Positions 28,035 through 37,714 are shown, counted from the stretch's first letter. The stretch is DNA of 64,000 bases from Rikenella microfusus (GCA_022736275.1 DZBJ01000009.1:24127-88126), one strand, 5' to 3'. Notes: generated by a model from the letters alone, not told the origin. A program made the numbers and translations.

Positions 28035-30011
28035 ATGGATAAGAATACGATAACCGGCATAGTGCTGATTTTTCTGATCTTTCTCGGGTTCAGTTTTTAT
28101 AATAACCAGCGTACCGCGAAAGTCTTTGAAGCAGAGACCGAATATGCTGATTCTCTCTATGCCGCCGGTAATTATGATGATGCCAGGGAGGCTTACATCA
28201 GGGCGCTGGGATACAAGCCCAAAGACCAGCCTACCATTGACAGGGTTGTTGAACTTAATAACAGGCTTGGTCTTGCTCAGCCGGTACAGGAGAATAATGC
28301 TGCAGCAGCTCCTTCCGACTCTGTCTCTGCTCCGTCGGCGACCCCCTCAGAGATGGTGCCTGACAGTGCCGCTCTGGGGATATTCTCTTCCGGCGCATCA
28401 GGCGACCAGGAGTTCTTCCGGATGGAGAATGACCTCATGGTAATTTTATTTTCATCCAGGGGAGGCAAGCCTTACTCAGTCACACTCAAGAAATACGATA
28501 CCCATGACGGCCGGCCTGTGGTTCTTTTTGACGGAGACTCAACCGTGTTCGGCTATAAGTTCTTTACGGCAGATAATAAGCCCATCAAGACCGATGATCT
28601 CTATTTCAGGCCTGTGAATTACAGCGGTCCCCTGGATGCCTCCGGAGGGCCGGCAAGTCTGACCATGAGGCTTGAAGCCCGGAACGGTGCCTCGATAGAC
28701 TATGTCTACACAATGCAGCCGTCTGACTACATGATCAGTCTGGAGACAAAGTTCAACCAGATGGGCTCTGCCATCCCTGCAAACACCTCTTCACTTGCAC
28801 TCGACTGGAAGATGTATCTCCCGCAGCAGGAGAAGGGCAGGCAGAACGAGGACATGTACACCGGCCTTAAATACAAGGTATTCCAGGAAGCCGTTGAGGA
28901 TCTCGGAGGTGCAAGGCAGAGACAGAAGAAGGATGTGGTTACGGAGAACCTGATGAGGACAGACTGGATTGCCTACAAGGATCAGTTCTTCTCCTCTGTA
29001 CTCATTGCTGATGATTTCTTTCTTAATGCAAGCGTCGCTTCTTTAACTGCAGACCCCACGTCAAGATACCTGAGGTACTTCGAGTCGGAGATAGGTGTAC
29101 CGTATGTGCATGGTGAGAGCACTGCAATTAAGATGGACATGTATTTCGGGCCCAACAGTTTTACCCTTCTGAAGAAGTATGACATGCAGCTTGAGGAGCT
29201 GGTCTTCCTTGGCAGGAATATAATAAGGTGGATCAACCAGTTTGTGATTATTCCAATATTCAACGTGCTCGATAACTTTATCGTAAGCTATGGCCTCATC
29301 ATTCTTATTCTCACTCTGATTATCAAGGTTGTGCTGTTTCCTCTCACTCACAAGTCGTTCCTGAGTCAGGCCAAGATGCGGGTCATGAAACCCATGGTTG
29401 ACGAGCTTGCTAAAAAGTTCCCGAAACAGGAAGATGCGATGAAAAAGCAGCAGGTTACGATGGAGCTCTACAAGAAAGCCGGCGTCAGCCCCATGGGAGG
29501 ATGCCTGCCCATGCTTCTGCAGATGCCTATCCTGTTTGCCATGTTCCGTTTCTTCCCGACCTCGATTGAGCTACGGCAGCAGTCATTCCTGTGGGCGAAG
29601 GACCTGTCGACATATGACAGCATTTTCGACCTGCCATTCACCATTCCCATGTATGGCGATCATGTCAGTCTGTTTACACTCCTGATGACCGTCTCTACCA
29701 TCATCTCAACGAAGATCACAAGTCCGGCAGGCGGTCAGGAGCAGATGCCGGGGATGAAGACGATGATGTACATGATGCCCGTTATGTTCATGCTCATACT
29801 CAATAATTTCTCTGCCGGTCTTACCTATTACTACTTCCTTGCCAACGTTATTACTATTATTCAGACACAGGTTTCACGTCGTTTTGTAAATGAATCTGAA
29901 ATCCTTAAAAAGATCGAGGAAAACAAGAAGAAACCTGTTAAGAAATCGAAGTGGGCAATGCGGCTCGAAGCTGCCTCCAAGGCAAGCGGTCGAAGGCTTC
30001 CTAAAAAATAA
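28035..30011 (+). CDS. yidC: Membrane protein insertase YidC
   Basis: Inserts and folds inner-membrane proteins, alone or with SecYEG. The 658 residues start with a membrane helix (NTITGIVLIFLIFLGFSFYN). A periplasmic domain (about 120-390) follows, and the conserved insertase core with five helices runs from about 405. The core contains FPLTHKSFLSQAKM, MKPMVDEL and GCLPMLLQMPILFAMF. The basic C-terminal tail ends RRLPKK and is typical for ribosome contact. A strong terminator follows at 30017. It is an essential housekeeping gene with no oddity seen. Confidence 0.98.
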   Translation: MDKNTITGIVLIFLIFLGFSFYNNQRTAKVFEAETEYADSLYAAGNYDDAREAYIRALGYKPKDQPTIDRVVELNNRLGLAQPVQENNAAAAPSDSVSAPSATPSEMVPDSAALGIFSSGASGDQEFFRMENDLMVILFSSRGGKPYSVTLKKYDTHDGRPVVLFDGDSTVFGYKFFTADNKPIKTDDLYFRPVNYSGPLDASGGPASLTMRLEARNGASIDYVYTMQPSDYMISLETKFNQMGSAIPANTSSLALDWKMYLPQQEKGRQNEDMYTGLKYKVFQEAVEDLGGARQRQKKDVVTENLMRTDWIAYKDQFFSSVLIADDFFLNASVASLTADPTSRYLRYFESEIGVPYVHGESTAIKMDMYFGPNSFTLLKKYDMQLEELVFLGRNIIRWINQFVIIPIFNVLDNFIVSYGLIILILTLIIKVVLFPLTHKSFLSQAKMRVMKPMVDELAKKFPKQEDAMKKQQVTMELYKKAGVSPMGGCLPMLLQMPILFAMFRFFPTSIELRQQSFLWAKDLSTYDSIFDLPFTIPMYGDHVSLFTLLMTVSTIISTKITSPAGGQEQMPGMKTMMYMMPVMFMLILNNFSAGLTYYYFLANVITIIQTQVSRRFVNESEILKKIEENKKKPVKKSKWAMRLEAASKASGRRLPKK

Positions 30012-30016
30012 AAAGT

Positions 30017-30043
30017 AAAAAGTGCTTTACGGCACTTTTTTTC
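30017..30043 (+). terminator. Rho-independent terminator after yidC
   Basis: Arms AAAAAGTGC (30017-30025) and GCACTTTTT (30032-30040) enclose a six-base loop and are followed by a T run. Confidence 0.85.
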
Positions 30044-30069
30044 TTAAATGTGCACTTAATGCAGCCTTT

Positions 30070-30084
30070 TTCTAAATATTAGAA
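30070..30084 (+). promoter_or_regulatory. Palindrome, possible operator of the LacI regulator
   Basis: The 15-base palindrome has arms TTCTAA and TTAGAA around ATA, 28 bases upstream of the LacI-family ATG. A lone TTCTAA half-site recurs at 30102-30107. Its position fits autoregulation. Confidence 0.4.
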
Positions 30085-30112
30085 CTAAATTGGGCTTTTA
30101 ATTCTAAATGAA

Positions 30113-31153
30113 ATGGGGAAAAAGGTAAAAAACAAAGACATTGCCGCAAGACTTGGTCTTTCCGGCACATTGGTTTCACTGGTGCTGAATAACAAGGCCG
30201 ATCAGCACGGTATCAAGAAAGAGACACAGGAGAGGGTACTTGCAGTTGCAAGGCAGATGGGTTATTTCAATGCAGCAGATGAGAAGGGAGAAACTGTACC
30301 TTCGGAGGAAAAACCGGGGATCATCGGCATGGTTGTTCCGTCAATGAATGATCCGTTCATCTATGAGATCACACCCTACCTGCAGAAGGCTTTTTCAAGC
30401 ATCGGGCTGGGCTTCTCGGTCTTCACAAGAGACCCTGATGACATGCGCTTCAACAGGCTGACAACCTCGCTGAAGAAATTCTTCAGCGGGATGATACTCG
30501 TGGGTAATGCTGCCGATGACAGCGTTGTGAGAGCGCTGAACAGGGACGCGTATCCGCTGGTGCTGCTTGAAAAGAGCGTGAAGAGGATGCGGCTTAATAC
30601 TGTCTGCACAAACAGGGTCTCCGGAGCTGCCATCATGACGCAGCACCTGACATCTCTGGGACTCAGGAACCTCCTGATTGTCTCGGGTGAGGATACGGCT
30701 ACCTATGACAAGGAGATGCTTGAGGAGCTCAAGGGCGCAACGAAAAAATCTGAAAACTTTGACTCGGTGCATTTTACCGTTGCAGGTCTGCCTAAAGCCG
30801 GCGAAAAGTTCGACTTCAGTCAGATAGAAAACTATCTCAGACCTCCTCACAGGAGTGATGCAATTATTGTCATCAATTCACCGCTTGTATTCCCTCTGTA
30901 CCTTGCACTGAAGGAAAAGAACATACGTATCCCGCAGGATGTTGCACTGGTATCGATGGAAGACGGCATAGGGTTCGATCTGCTGAACACTCCGGTCACC
31001 AGACTGCGCAGACCGCTGCCGGCCATGTCACTCAAGGTGGCCAACATTGTGTGGTCTGAGGTGAAGAACCAGGGCAAGAGCAAGTATAAGCGCCAGGTAA
31101 ACATGACTCCACAACTGGTTATCAGGAGCAGCTGCGGCTCTTACTTAAAGTAA
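30113..31153 (+). CDS. LacI family transcriptional regulator
   Basis: DNA-binding regulator of 346 residues. The N-terminal helix-turn-helix lies at about 6-28 (NKDIAARLGLSGTLVSLVLN) with the hinge after it. The periplasmic-binding-protein-like effector domain starts near 65 (GIIGMVVPSMNDPFIYEI). LacI regulators usually sense a sugar and control neighbouring catabolic genes. The nearest candidate is the GH92 mannosidase 1 kb downstream, beyond a decayed gene. The effector is unknown. A palindrome just upstream may be its own operator. Confidence 0.92.
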   Translation: MGKKVKNKDIAARLGLSGTLVSLVLNNKADQHGIKKETQERVLAVARQMGYFNAADEKGETVPSEEKPGIIGMVVPSMNDPFIYEITPYLQKAFSSIGLGFSVFTRDPDDMRFNRLTTSLKKFFSGMILVGNAADDSVVRALNRDAYPLVLLEKSVKRMRLNTVCTNRVSGAAIMTQHLTSLGLRNLLIVSGEDTATYDKEMLEELKGATKKSENFDSVHFTVAGLPKAGEKFDFSQIENYLRPPHRSDAIIVINSPLVFPLYLALKEKNIRIPQDVALVSMEDGIGFDLLNTPVTRLRRPLPAMSLKVANIVWSEVKNQGKSKYKRQVNMTPQLVIRSSCGSYLK

Positions 31154-32181
31154 ATAATTATGACACGAATCATCAGGCTGACGGCCGCTGGCACTATCTG
31201 GGAGCCTGCGAGCCCGAACCGGTGCCCGACAGAGGTTGGTTCACCGAACCTGCAAGGAGAGCGATGCTGGTGCATACCAGGGCTTTTGGCCTGTATAACG
31301 GTACCGAGAACCTGGTAATGAGAAGCCTTCTCTTTTAGGAAATAAATACACTTGAGAGGTATGCCGTGACCAAAGAACTGAAGGTAAGGGTTGTTGATGT
31401 GGCAGGCAAGTGGAATGATGTATGGTTTGCCGGTGAAGAGAGGCCTTCAGGAAACCCGGGTTATGTTAGATTCGTGTCAGCCCGGAAGGATACTGAGCCT
31501 GAATATCACGTTCACTTCAGCCTTGCACGGATAGAGGATGGGAAATATAATACTCTTGACTTTGGCTATGGCGCAAAGATTAGCGAAATGACCTTTGGCT
31601 TCAGCCTTGACCCCGGTATGTACATGCTGACCACGGGCAACAGGGATGATAACGGCAACGTGCTTGCTTCAGTCAGCTTTTTTGCATTGGGTCCGGGTGA
31701 AGATAAAACAATAAGTGTTAGTCTGAGAGAAATACCTGAGAGCGAAGTCTCAGGTGGCAAAATAAATCTGACAGGTTACCTGCCAACATACTCGGGAGAG
31801 AGAATAAACCCACTGTCGCTGGCTGACAGGGGAGTTGTTTTTATATGGATCGAACCGGGGCGGGCACCGACGCGCCACCTGCTCAACGACCTCCCCAGGC
31901 TGCAGGGTGAGTATGATAACTGGGGAGGCAGCTTTGTCTTCCTGACCGACCCTGCACGTACTCCCGATGGCTTCTCTCCTGAAGATGTAACAGGCACCCC
32001 GCGCAATTTGGTCTTTGTTACAGACACACATCTGGCCTTCATGACATCAGCCCTGGGCGAGGGTGCTGCAGAACGGCCACTGCCGGTCGTACTGTACTGT
32101 AATAAGGAAGGTGACGTATTGTTCTTCTCGGAAGGCTACCGTATTGGCACCGGAGAACAGATATTGAATAAAATCAGATAA
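31154..32181 (+). pseudogene. Decayed transglutaminase-like protein gene
   Basis: In the frame that ends at 32181 the sequence directly after the LacI stop reads NYDTNHQADGRWHYLGACEP, then PVPDRGWFTEPARRAMLVHT. This is the end of a transglutaminase-like core. An in-frame TAG at 31336 interrupts it just before EINTLERYAV. The start of the gene, including the catalytic core, is absent. A further deletion is likely at VVDVAGK/WNDVW near 31411, because the intervening domain known from relatives is missing. From GTG 31366 to 32181 an open frame of 271 residues survives, with beta-sandwich (LTTGNRDDNG) and thioredoxin-like (VVFIWIEPGRAPTR) segments. This may still be expressed but is not a natural full-length gene. 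Confidence 0.75.
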
Positions 32182-32190
32182 TCAGTTGTC

Positions 32191-34383
32191 ATGAAAAGAG
32201 TTTTCCCGGTTGCTGCTGCATTTCTGTTTGCAGCGATGTCATGTACCCATAGCCCGGAGAGTGATCTCACCGCCTTTGTTGATCCGTTCATCGGCACCGG
32301 AGCACACGGTCATGTTTTCCCCGGCGCCACAACGCCCTTCGGAATGGTGCAACTCAGTCCTGACAACGGAACTTCAGGCTGGGACTGGTGCTCGGGTTAT
32401 CACTGGTCTGACAGTCTCATAGCAGGTTTCAGCCACACTCACCTCAGCGGAACAGGCATAGGGGATCTCTGTGATATTCTCTTCCTGCCCTCAATGAATG
32501 AGTTCAACCTGTCACTGGCTGACAGTACGGCATCACTGGCCAGACTGAACCGAAGCTGGTTCTCTCATGCTGCCGAGCAGGCCAGGCCGGGATACTATGC
32601 AGTGGCGCTTGCCAACGGTATCAATGCCGAGCTGACGGCAACCCCGCGATGCGGCGTACAGAGATATACCGCCACCGGTGACGCTCTCATTCACCTGCTA
32701 GTTGACCTGGGCTTTGCCATCAACTGGGACAGGCCTGCAGACTGCAGTCTTTCATGGGATGGAACCACCCTCTCGGGCAGACGCATATCAACCGGGTGGG
32801 CCGAGAAACAATACCAGTACTTCTCATCGCTATTCTCTGAGTCTCCTGCCTCAGTCACAATGCTTGAGGCAGGTACAAAAGTCAAAGGGACCGCAGTCGA
32901 AGGAAAAAACATCGCCTGCATCATGACATTTGAAATCAGGGAAGGGGAGGAGCTGACGGTGAAGACAGGCATCTCTGCTGTAGATGAAGCAGGCGCAGCA
33001 GGCAACCTGACTGCAGAAATGCCGGGGTGGGACTTCAATGCCACTGCCGCAGCGGCAAGCCAGGCATGGCAGGAGAGGCTGAGCGTCATCAGGGCCTCTG
33101 CATCTGACACATCACTGCTGAAGGTATTCTATACTGCACTCTATCATACCATGATAGCTCCAAACCTGTGGTCGGATGCCGATAACAGGTACCGGGGTAC
33201 CGACGGCATGGTGCATACGGCTACTGACTTTACCAATTATACTGTCTTTTCACTGTGGGATACCTATCGTACCGCTCACCCGCTCTTTACCCTTACGGTG
33301 CCTGAAATGGTGCCCGATTTTGTTAATACCATGCTGGTAATCAAAGAACAGCAGGGTAAGCTTCCCGTCTGGTCGCTCATGGGTAATGAGACAAACTGCA
33401 TGATAGGGTATCATGCTGTGCCTGTGCTTGCTGATGCCATGCAGAAAAAGATCGGAGGATTTGATTATGAAGCCGCCCTGGACGCTGCCGTTCACTCCGC
33501 CAACATGGATTTCCGGGGGCTTGATCATTATCGCAGGTATGGTTATATTCCGTCAGAGCTTGAAAATGAGTCTGTGGCTAAGACCCTTGAGTATGCTATC
33601 GACGACTGGTGCATATCACAGATGGCTGCCACCATGAACAGGCCGGGGCTTGCATCGGAATTCCTTGAACGCTCAAAGAACTACCGAAATATCTTTGATA
33701 CTTCCGTTCATTTTGTCCGCGGCCGAATGAGTGACGGCAGCTGGAGGCCGGACTATGACCCTCTCTATTCACACCACACCCGGTCTGACTTCACAGAAGG
33801 CAACGGGTGGCAATACACATGGCTCGTGCCTCATGATGTAGAGGGCCTTATCTCACTGTTTGGCGGCAGGGAGCTCTTCCTGCAACGCCTTGATTCGCTA
33901 TTCAAAGTGGTTGAGGAGGTGAAGGGGGAGAACGCATCACCCGACATAAGCGGATTAATAGGCCAGTATGCTCACGGCAATGAACCCTCGCATCACATGG
34001 CATATATGTTTTCCATGGCCGGCGCACCTGAAAAGACTGAGACAATGGTACGGAGGATCATGTCAGAGATGTATACCCCTGAGAAGGACGGGATCTGCGG
34101 GAATGAAGACTGCGGGCAAATGTCTGCCTGGTATGTCTTCTCCGCCATGGGCTTCTACCCGCTGAACCCCGCAGATGGCAGATTCATCCTCGGCAGTCCT
34201 GCCCTTGAAGATTTTTCGCTGCAGCTGCCCGGTGAGAAGGTCTTCAGGATCATTGCGGAAAACAACTCACCACAAAATGTGTACGTCAGTAAAGTACTCC
34301 TGAACGGGCAGCAGCATGCCCGCAACTACATTACCTATGACGAGATCATGGCGGGAGGGGAGCTCAGGTTCATAATGAAATGA
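32191..34383 (+). CDS. GH92 family alpha-1,2-mannosidase lipoprotein
   Basis: Calcium-dependent exo-alpha-mannosidase family enzyme acting on mannose-containing glycans such as N-glycans or yeast mannan. The 730 residues begin with a lipoprotein signal (AAMSC, Cys18). The GH92 N-terminal sandwich follows with FIGTGAHGHVFPGATTPFGM, and the (alpha/alpha)6 catalytic domain ends in the signature GNEDCGQMSAWYVFSAMGFY near residue 650. It is complete. There is no SusC/SusD pair, so this is not a full polysaccharide-utilisation locus. The upstream LacI gene is the likely local regulator. Confidence 0.95.
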   Translation: MKRVFPVAAAFLFAAMSCTHSPESDLTAFVDPFIGTGAHGHVFPGATTPFGMVQLSPDNGTSGWDWCSGYHWSDSLIAGFSHTHLSGTGIGDLCDILFLPSMNEFNLSLADSTASLARLNRSWFSHAAEQARPGYYAVALANGINAELTATPRCGVQRYTATGDALIHLLVDLGFAINWDRPADCSLSWDGTTLSGRRISTGWAEKQYQYFSSLFSESPASVTMLEAGTKVKGTAVEGKNIACIMTFEIREGEELTVKTGISAVDEAGAAGNLTAEMPGWDFNATAAAASQAWQERLSVIRASASDTSLLKVFYTALYHTMIAPNLWSDADNRYRGTDGMVHTATDFTNYTVFSLWDTYRTAHPLFTLTVPEMVPDFVNTMLVIKEQQGKLPVWSLMGNETNCMIGYHAVPVLADAMQKKIGGFDYEAALDAAVHSANMDFRGLDHYRRYGYIPSELENESVAKTLEYAIDDWCISQMAATMNRPGLASEFLERSKNYRNIFDTSVHFVRGRMSDGSWRPDYDPLYSHHTRSDFTEGNGWQYTWLVPHDVEGLISLFGGRELFLQRLDSLFKVVEEVKGENASPDISGLIGQYAHGNEPSHHMAYMFSMAGAPEKTETMVRRIMSEMYTPEKDGICGNEDCGQMSAWYVFSAMGFYPLNPADGRFILGSPALEDFSLQLPGEKVFRIIAENNSPQNVYVSKVLLNGQQHARNYITYDEIMAGGELRFIMK

Positions 34384-34438
34384 ACAATCCTTAACCCCTT
34401 TGTTGATAATTATCATTGAGGGGCGACCTCTAATTCAT

Positions 34439-34446
34439 TACATTTG
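34439..34446 (+). promoter_or_regulatory. Putative -7 box (TACATTTG) of the B12 operon
   Basis: TACATTTG lies immediately before the riboswitch, which begins at about 34452. A TTG at 34418-34420 is a possible -33 element 18 bases upstream. Confidence 0.55.
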
Positions 34447-34451
34447 TTCCA

Positions 34452-34638
34452 TTCTGGTGCTGCCGGTGTTGGCCGGCAGTGAAAAAGGGAACCCTGTGAA
34501 AATCAGGGACAGTACCCGCTGCTGTGAAGCCCGGTCCGCCATCCGGCGGATCATTACAGCCGGATTTCCTGCCACTGTCCGCCTTCTGGCGGACGGGAAG
34601 GCCCGGTGAGTAGGGATGAGTCAGAAGACCTGCCAGAA
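34452..34638 (+). promoter_or_regulatory. Cobalamin (adenosylcobalamin-type) riboswitch
   Basis: Closing stem P1 is TTCTGG (34452-34457) with CCAGAA (34633-34638). Inside are the conserved core AAAAAGGGAACCCTGTGAAA, the segment CAGTACCCGCTGCTGTGA, and the B12-box region GCCACTGTCC with terminal GTCAGAAGACCTGCC. It sits directly upstream of a TonB-dependent receptor and a complete cobalamin-type importer, the expected target. It should switch the operon off when B12 is abundant. Confidence 0.92.
34535..34594 (+). repeat. Twin GC-rich hairpins inside the riboswitch
   Basis: TCCGCC-ATCC-GGCGGA (34535-34550) and GTCCGCC-TTCT-GGCGGAC (34577-34594) are near copies of one hairpin. They form peripheral arms of the riboswitch. 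Confidence 0.7.
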
Positions 34639-34674
34639 CGTGTCCTGATGAAGGAGCTTTCGGGAATAAAAGTT

Positions 34675-36669
34675 ATGATTAAAAGGTCATTCACCTATAT
34701 CATCCCCTCTTGCGTGAGTCGTAATATTATTACGGCTTCAACGGTCATTCTTTCTGCTCTTTTGCCCTTGCAGGGCGTCGCCCAGGATATCTTCATTGAA
34801 GATACTGTGAACATCCTGGCGGTCACTGTCACTGCTTCAGCTTCTCTCCGTCATTCTACGCATACCGTAGTGAAAATTGACTCTGCGGTCATGGCCCGTT
34901 ATGAGGGCGGCGATATGGCCACCCTGCTCCATGCTGCCAGCCTCCTGTCAGTCAAACGTTACGGGAACGCCGGCCTGGCTTCAGCCTCCATACGTGGCTT
35001 GTCAGGCAGTCACACAATGGTCACGTGGAACGGATTGTCAATCAATTCCCCGGGCAACGGATACAGTGATTTTGCCATTATCCCTCTCAGTGCAGCCACA
35101 TCTGTTAAAATAACCTCCGGAGGTTCTGACCTGGATGATATAGCTGGCTCAATTGGCGGAAAGGTGGAGCTCTCAACGGAACCGCTCTTCAGCGGGGTGA
35201 CAGAGGGCTCACTGACCCTCGGGGCAGGAAGCTATGGCGAATACTTATCTGCTGCGACGCTGAGATCGGGATCGGATCATTTTGCAGTTAACCTTAGCCT
35301 GTGGGGCTCGATGGCACAAAATGACTTCAGGTATGTTAACAACGATGCGCCGGGAGGACAAGTGGAAGAGAACAGGGCTAATTCTGCCTTTGCCACAGGT
35401 GGCGCAACAGCTGACGCCGCCTTCAGGTTCAGAAGATCTCTCCTGAGCGCACACCTCTGGTACAATGATGCTGCCCGTGAATTGCCCGGTCCGGTTACCA
35501 CGGTACAGCAAAATTTCGGTGAGAGTCAGAAAGACAGGTCCTTCAGAGGCGTAATGAAGTATTCCCTGCAGCCCGGCAGACTGACAGCCCATATCACCGC
35601 GGGAGGGTCATATGATGTCAACCTCTATCACAATGAGGTAGTTCAGCTTACCGGCGAGAACGGTTCTGAAACATATATGGTCAAAACGCATTTTGGCTAC
35701 CGGCTGACCGACCGTCTGGAACTGCTGCTCAATGCCGGGGATGAGTACCAGGTTGCGAGATCGCTGAGCTATCAGAACACTGAAGAGCACAATGTTTTTT
35801 CTGCATCCCTCGCAGCAAAATATAACCCTGTCCACAGGCTGCGTCTCCTGCTTCAGGCAAGGCAGATGGCCGTTTCGGGTATGTCTGTCATACCGGAATT
35901 TACGGCCGGAGCATCCTGGTTGCTGTCTGAGAACGGTGAGCATATTGTCAAAGCCAGTTTCAGCCGCAATACAAAACTGCCATGTATGAATGACCTGTAC
36001 TGGGTCCCCGGAGGCAACAACACTTTATCCCCTGAGACATCCACCGGAGGAGAGGCCGCATGGTCGTTTGCCAGGGTTGCATCGTCAGGCCTCAGGAACA
36101 CCCTTGACCTGGCGCTTCATGCATCGAGGGTGGACAATCTTATCCAGTGGCTCCCCGGTCAATCGGGGCTATGGTCGGCTGTGAATGTCCGCAGTGTAAA
36201 CGTAAGGGGAGCAGAGGTACGGGTCGGCTCGGAAGTTGCTGTCAGTGAATGGAAAATGAAAGGTAACCTGAACTACGCATTCACGCGATCACAGGTAACC
36301 GGATCGGAGATTTCCAATGACAATTCGGTGGGCAAACAGCTGATATACTCTCCGCTCCATCACCTTAACATGAACATGGATGCCGGGTGGAAAATTTACA
36401 GAGCGGGCGTCACAGTAATAACGGAGAGTCGCAGATACACAACCTCAGACAACAGCGAATGGCTTCCGGCATCCTTCAACGCCGACATGTTTATTGGTGC
36501 TTCTTTCGGAAAAGGAAGAACAAGGGTTAAGGCTGACTTCATCATTAACAATGTCCTTAACTCTCCTGCTGAGAGCGTCCGCAATTACCCCTTGCCCATG
36601 AGAACATTTAACCTCAGAATAAACCTTACATTATCAGAAAAACCAAAAAAACATGAAAACACTCATTAG
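34675..36669 (+). CDS. btuB: TonB-dependent outer-membrane receptor, BtuB-like
   Basis: Outer-membrane cobalamin receptor. From the ATG at 34675 (664 residues) a long signal sequence ends near PLQGVAQ. The plug domain follows at about 35-160 (SIRGLSGSHTMVTWNGLSIN, SVKITSGGSDLDD), then a 22-strand-type barrel whose final strand is PMRTFNLRINLTL. An upstream in-frame ATG at 34606 lies inside the riboswitch and is rejected; one at 34648 is possible. The B12 riboswitch, BtuG-like partner and BtuFCD genes identify the substrate by context. The 3' end overlaps the next gene by 17 bases. Confidence 0.9.
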   Translation: MIKRSFTYIIPSCVSRNIITASTVILSALLPLQGVAQDIFIEDTVNILAVTVTASASLRHSTHTVVKIDSAVMARYEGGDMATLLHAASLLSVKRYGNAGLASASIRGLSGSHTMVTWNGLSINSPGNGYSDFAIIPLSAATSVKITSGGSDLDDIAGSIGGKVELSTEPLFSGVTEGSLTLGAGSYGEYLSAATLRSGSDHFAVNLSLWGSMAQNDFRYVNNDAPGGQVEENRANSAFATGGATADAAFRFRRSLLSAHLWYNDAARELPGPVTTVQQNFGESQKDRSFRGVMKYSLQPGRLTAHITAGGSYDVNLYHNEVVQLTGENGSETYMVKTHFGYRLTDRLELLLNAGDEYQVARSLSYQNTEEHNVFSASLAAKYNPVHRLRLLLQARQMAVSGMSVIPEFTAGASWLLSENGEHIVKASFSRNTKLPCMNDLYWVPGGNNTLSPETSTGGEAAWSFARVASSGLRNTLDLALHASRVDNLIQWLPGQSGLWSAVNVRSVNVRGAEVRVGSEVAVSEWKMKGNLNYAFTRSQVTGSEISNDNSVGKQLIYSPLHHLNMNMDAGWKIYRAGVTVITESRRYTTSDNSEWLPASFNADMFIGASFGKGRTRVKADFIINNVLNSPAESVRNYPLPMRTFNLRINLTLSEKPKKHENTH

Positions 36670-37675
36670 ATTACTCCTGCTGTCAGTTCTTATCATGATT
36701 TCCTGCGAGCGCGCGGATGATCCTTCTCTCTTTCCGGCTGGCAGAGGCTTCTTCCTGCTGAATGAGGGCAATTATCTTGCAGGCAACGGATCACTTTCCT
36801 TTTACAGCACAGAGACAAAAAAGATATACAATGATCTGTTCACCGCTGAGAATGAGCGTGCCCTTGGCGATATTCCATCCTATATGGCTGTTGATGGCGA
36901 CAGGGGTTTCATAATTGTGAATAATTCCGGAACAATTGAGGTGGTTGACATGCGCACCATGGAGAGTCTCACAACCATAACAGGGCTGAACTCACCCCGA
37001 CAGATGGCCATCAGTGGCAGGAAGGGGTATGTAAGCAGCCTCTATTCCACGGCGGTCAGCGTCATTGATTTAGACAGGCAGGAGATCGCAGGCAGTTTTG
37101 ATCTTGGGTCTACTTCAGAAGCCATGGTCATAGCAGACGGAAAGCTTTTCTCTGCATGCTGGTCCGGGGGCAACACGGTTATTGTCACCGACCTTGAAAC
37201 CGAAGAGGTGATAACCTCGGTTACCGTCGGACTTGAACCTGAAAGCATGGTCCTCGACAAATCCGGGAAGCTGTGGGTACTCTGTACCGGCGGGTGGCAG
37301 GGTGAAGAGATACCGCGACTGGTGAAGATAAATACCGTTACCTATGAAAAGGAAACTGAGATTTTCTTCAGGACGACAGGCGACAATCCTTCGTCGCTTA
37401 CTGCCAATGCAGCAGGCGATACTCTATATTTCCTTGACGAAGGGGTAAGGAGGATGGCTGTAACGGCGTCAGTCCTGCCGTCGGAGACTTTCATAGCAGC
37501 CGGCGGAAGGCTCTTATACAAACTGGCAGTGGGTCCGGGCGGTCAGATTGTTGTTACTGACGCCATCGATTATCAGCAGAAGGGTGACATTCTTGTTTAC
37601 AACAGCAGGGGGATTCTTGAGGATACCGAAAAGGCCGGAATCATACCCGGTTTCATGTTCTTTGTGCAGGATTAA
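36653..37675 (+). CDS. btuG: BtuG-like surface beta-propeller lipoprotein
   Basis: Lipoprotein of 340 residues with lipobox LIMISC (Cys18) followed by ERADD, an acidic stretch of the kind that directs Bacteroidota lipoproteins to the cell surface. The rest is a YncE/DUF5074-like beta-propeller with repeated blades (VVDMRTMES, VIDLDRQE, VTDLETEE). In Bacteroides thetaiotaomicron BtuG is a surface propeller lipoprotein that captures B12 with very high affinity and sits on BtuB. Size, fold and position directly after btuB behind a B12 riboswitch make the same role likely here. Confidence 0.82.
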   Translation: MKTLIRLLLLSVLIMISCERADDPSLFPAGRGFFLLNEGNYLAGNGSLSFYSTETKKIYNDLFTAENERALGDIPSYMAVDGDRGFIIVNNSGTIEVVDMRTMESLTTITGLNSPRQMAISGRKGYVSSLYSTAVSVIDLDRQEIAGSFDLGSTSEAMVIADGKLFSACWSGGNTVIVTDLETEEVITSVTVGLEPESMVLDKSGKLWVLCTGGWQGEEIPRLVKINTVTYEKETEIFFRTTGDNPSSLTANAAGDTLYFLDEGVRRMAVTASVLPSETFIAAGGRLLYKLAVGPGGQIVVTDAIDYQQKGDILVYNSRGILEDTEKAGIIPGFMFFVQD

Positions 37676-37714
37676 CCACTTTTTGACTACATTTAACACC
37701 GCAACAACAAGAGA

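Noticed and set aside
31366..32181. A normal stand-alone gene of 271 codons
   Set aside because: Upstream sequence in the same frame encodes the missing transglutaminase segment, interrupted by a TAG, so it is the tail of a decayed gene.
34606..34674. Start of btuB at the upstream ATG
   Set aside because: This stretch is part of the B12 riboswitch and its platform, and the added residues precede a normal signal peptide.
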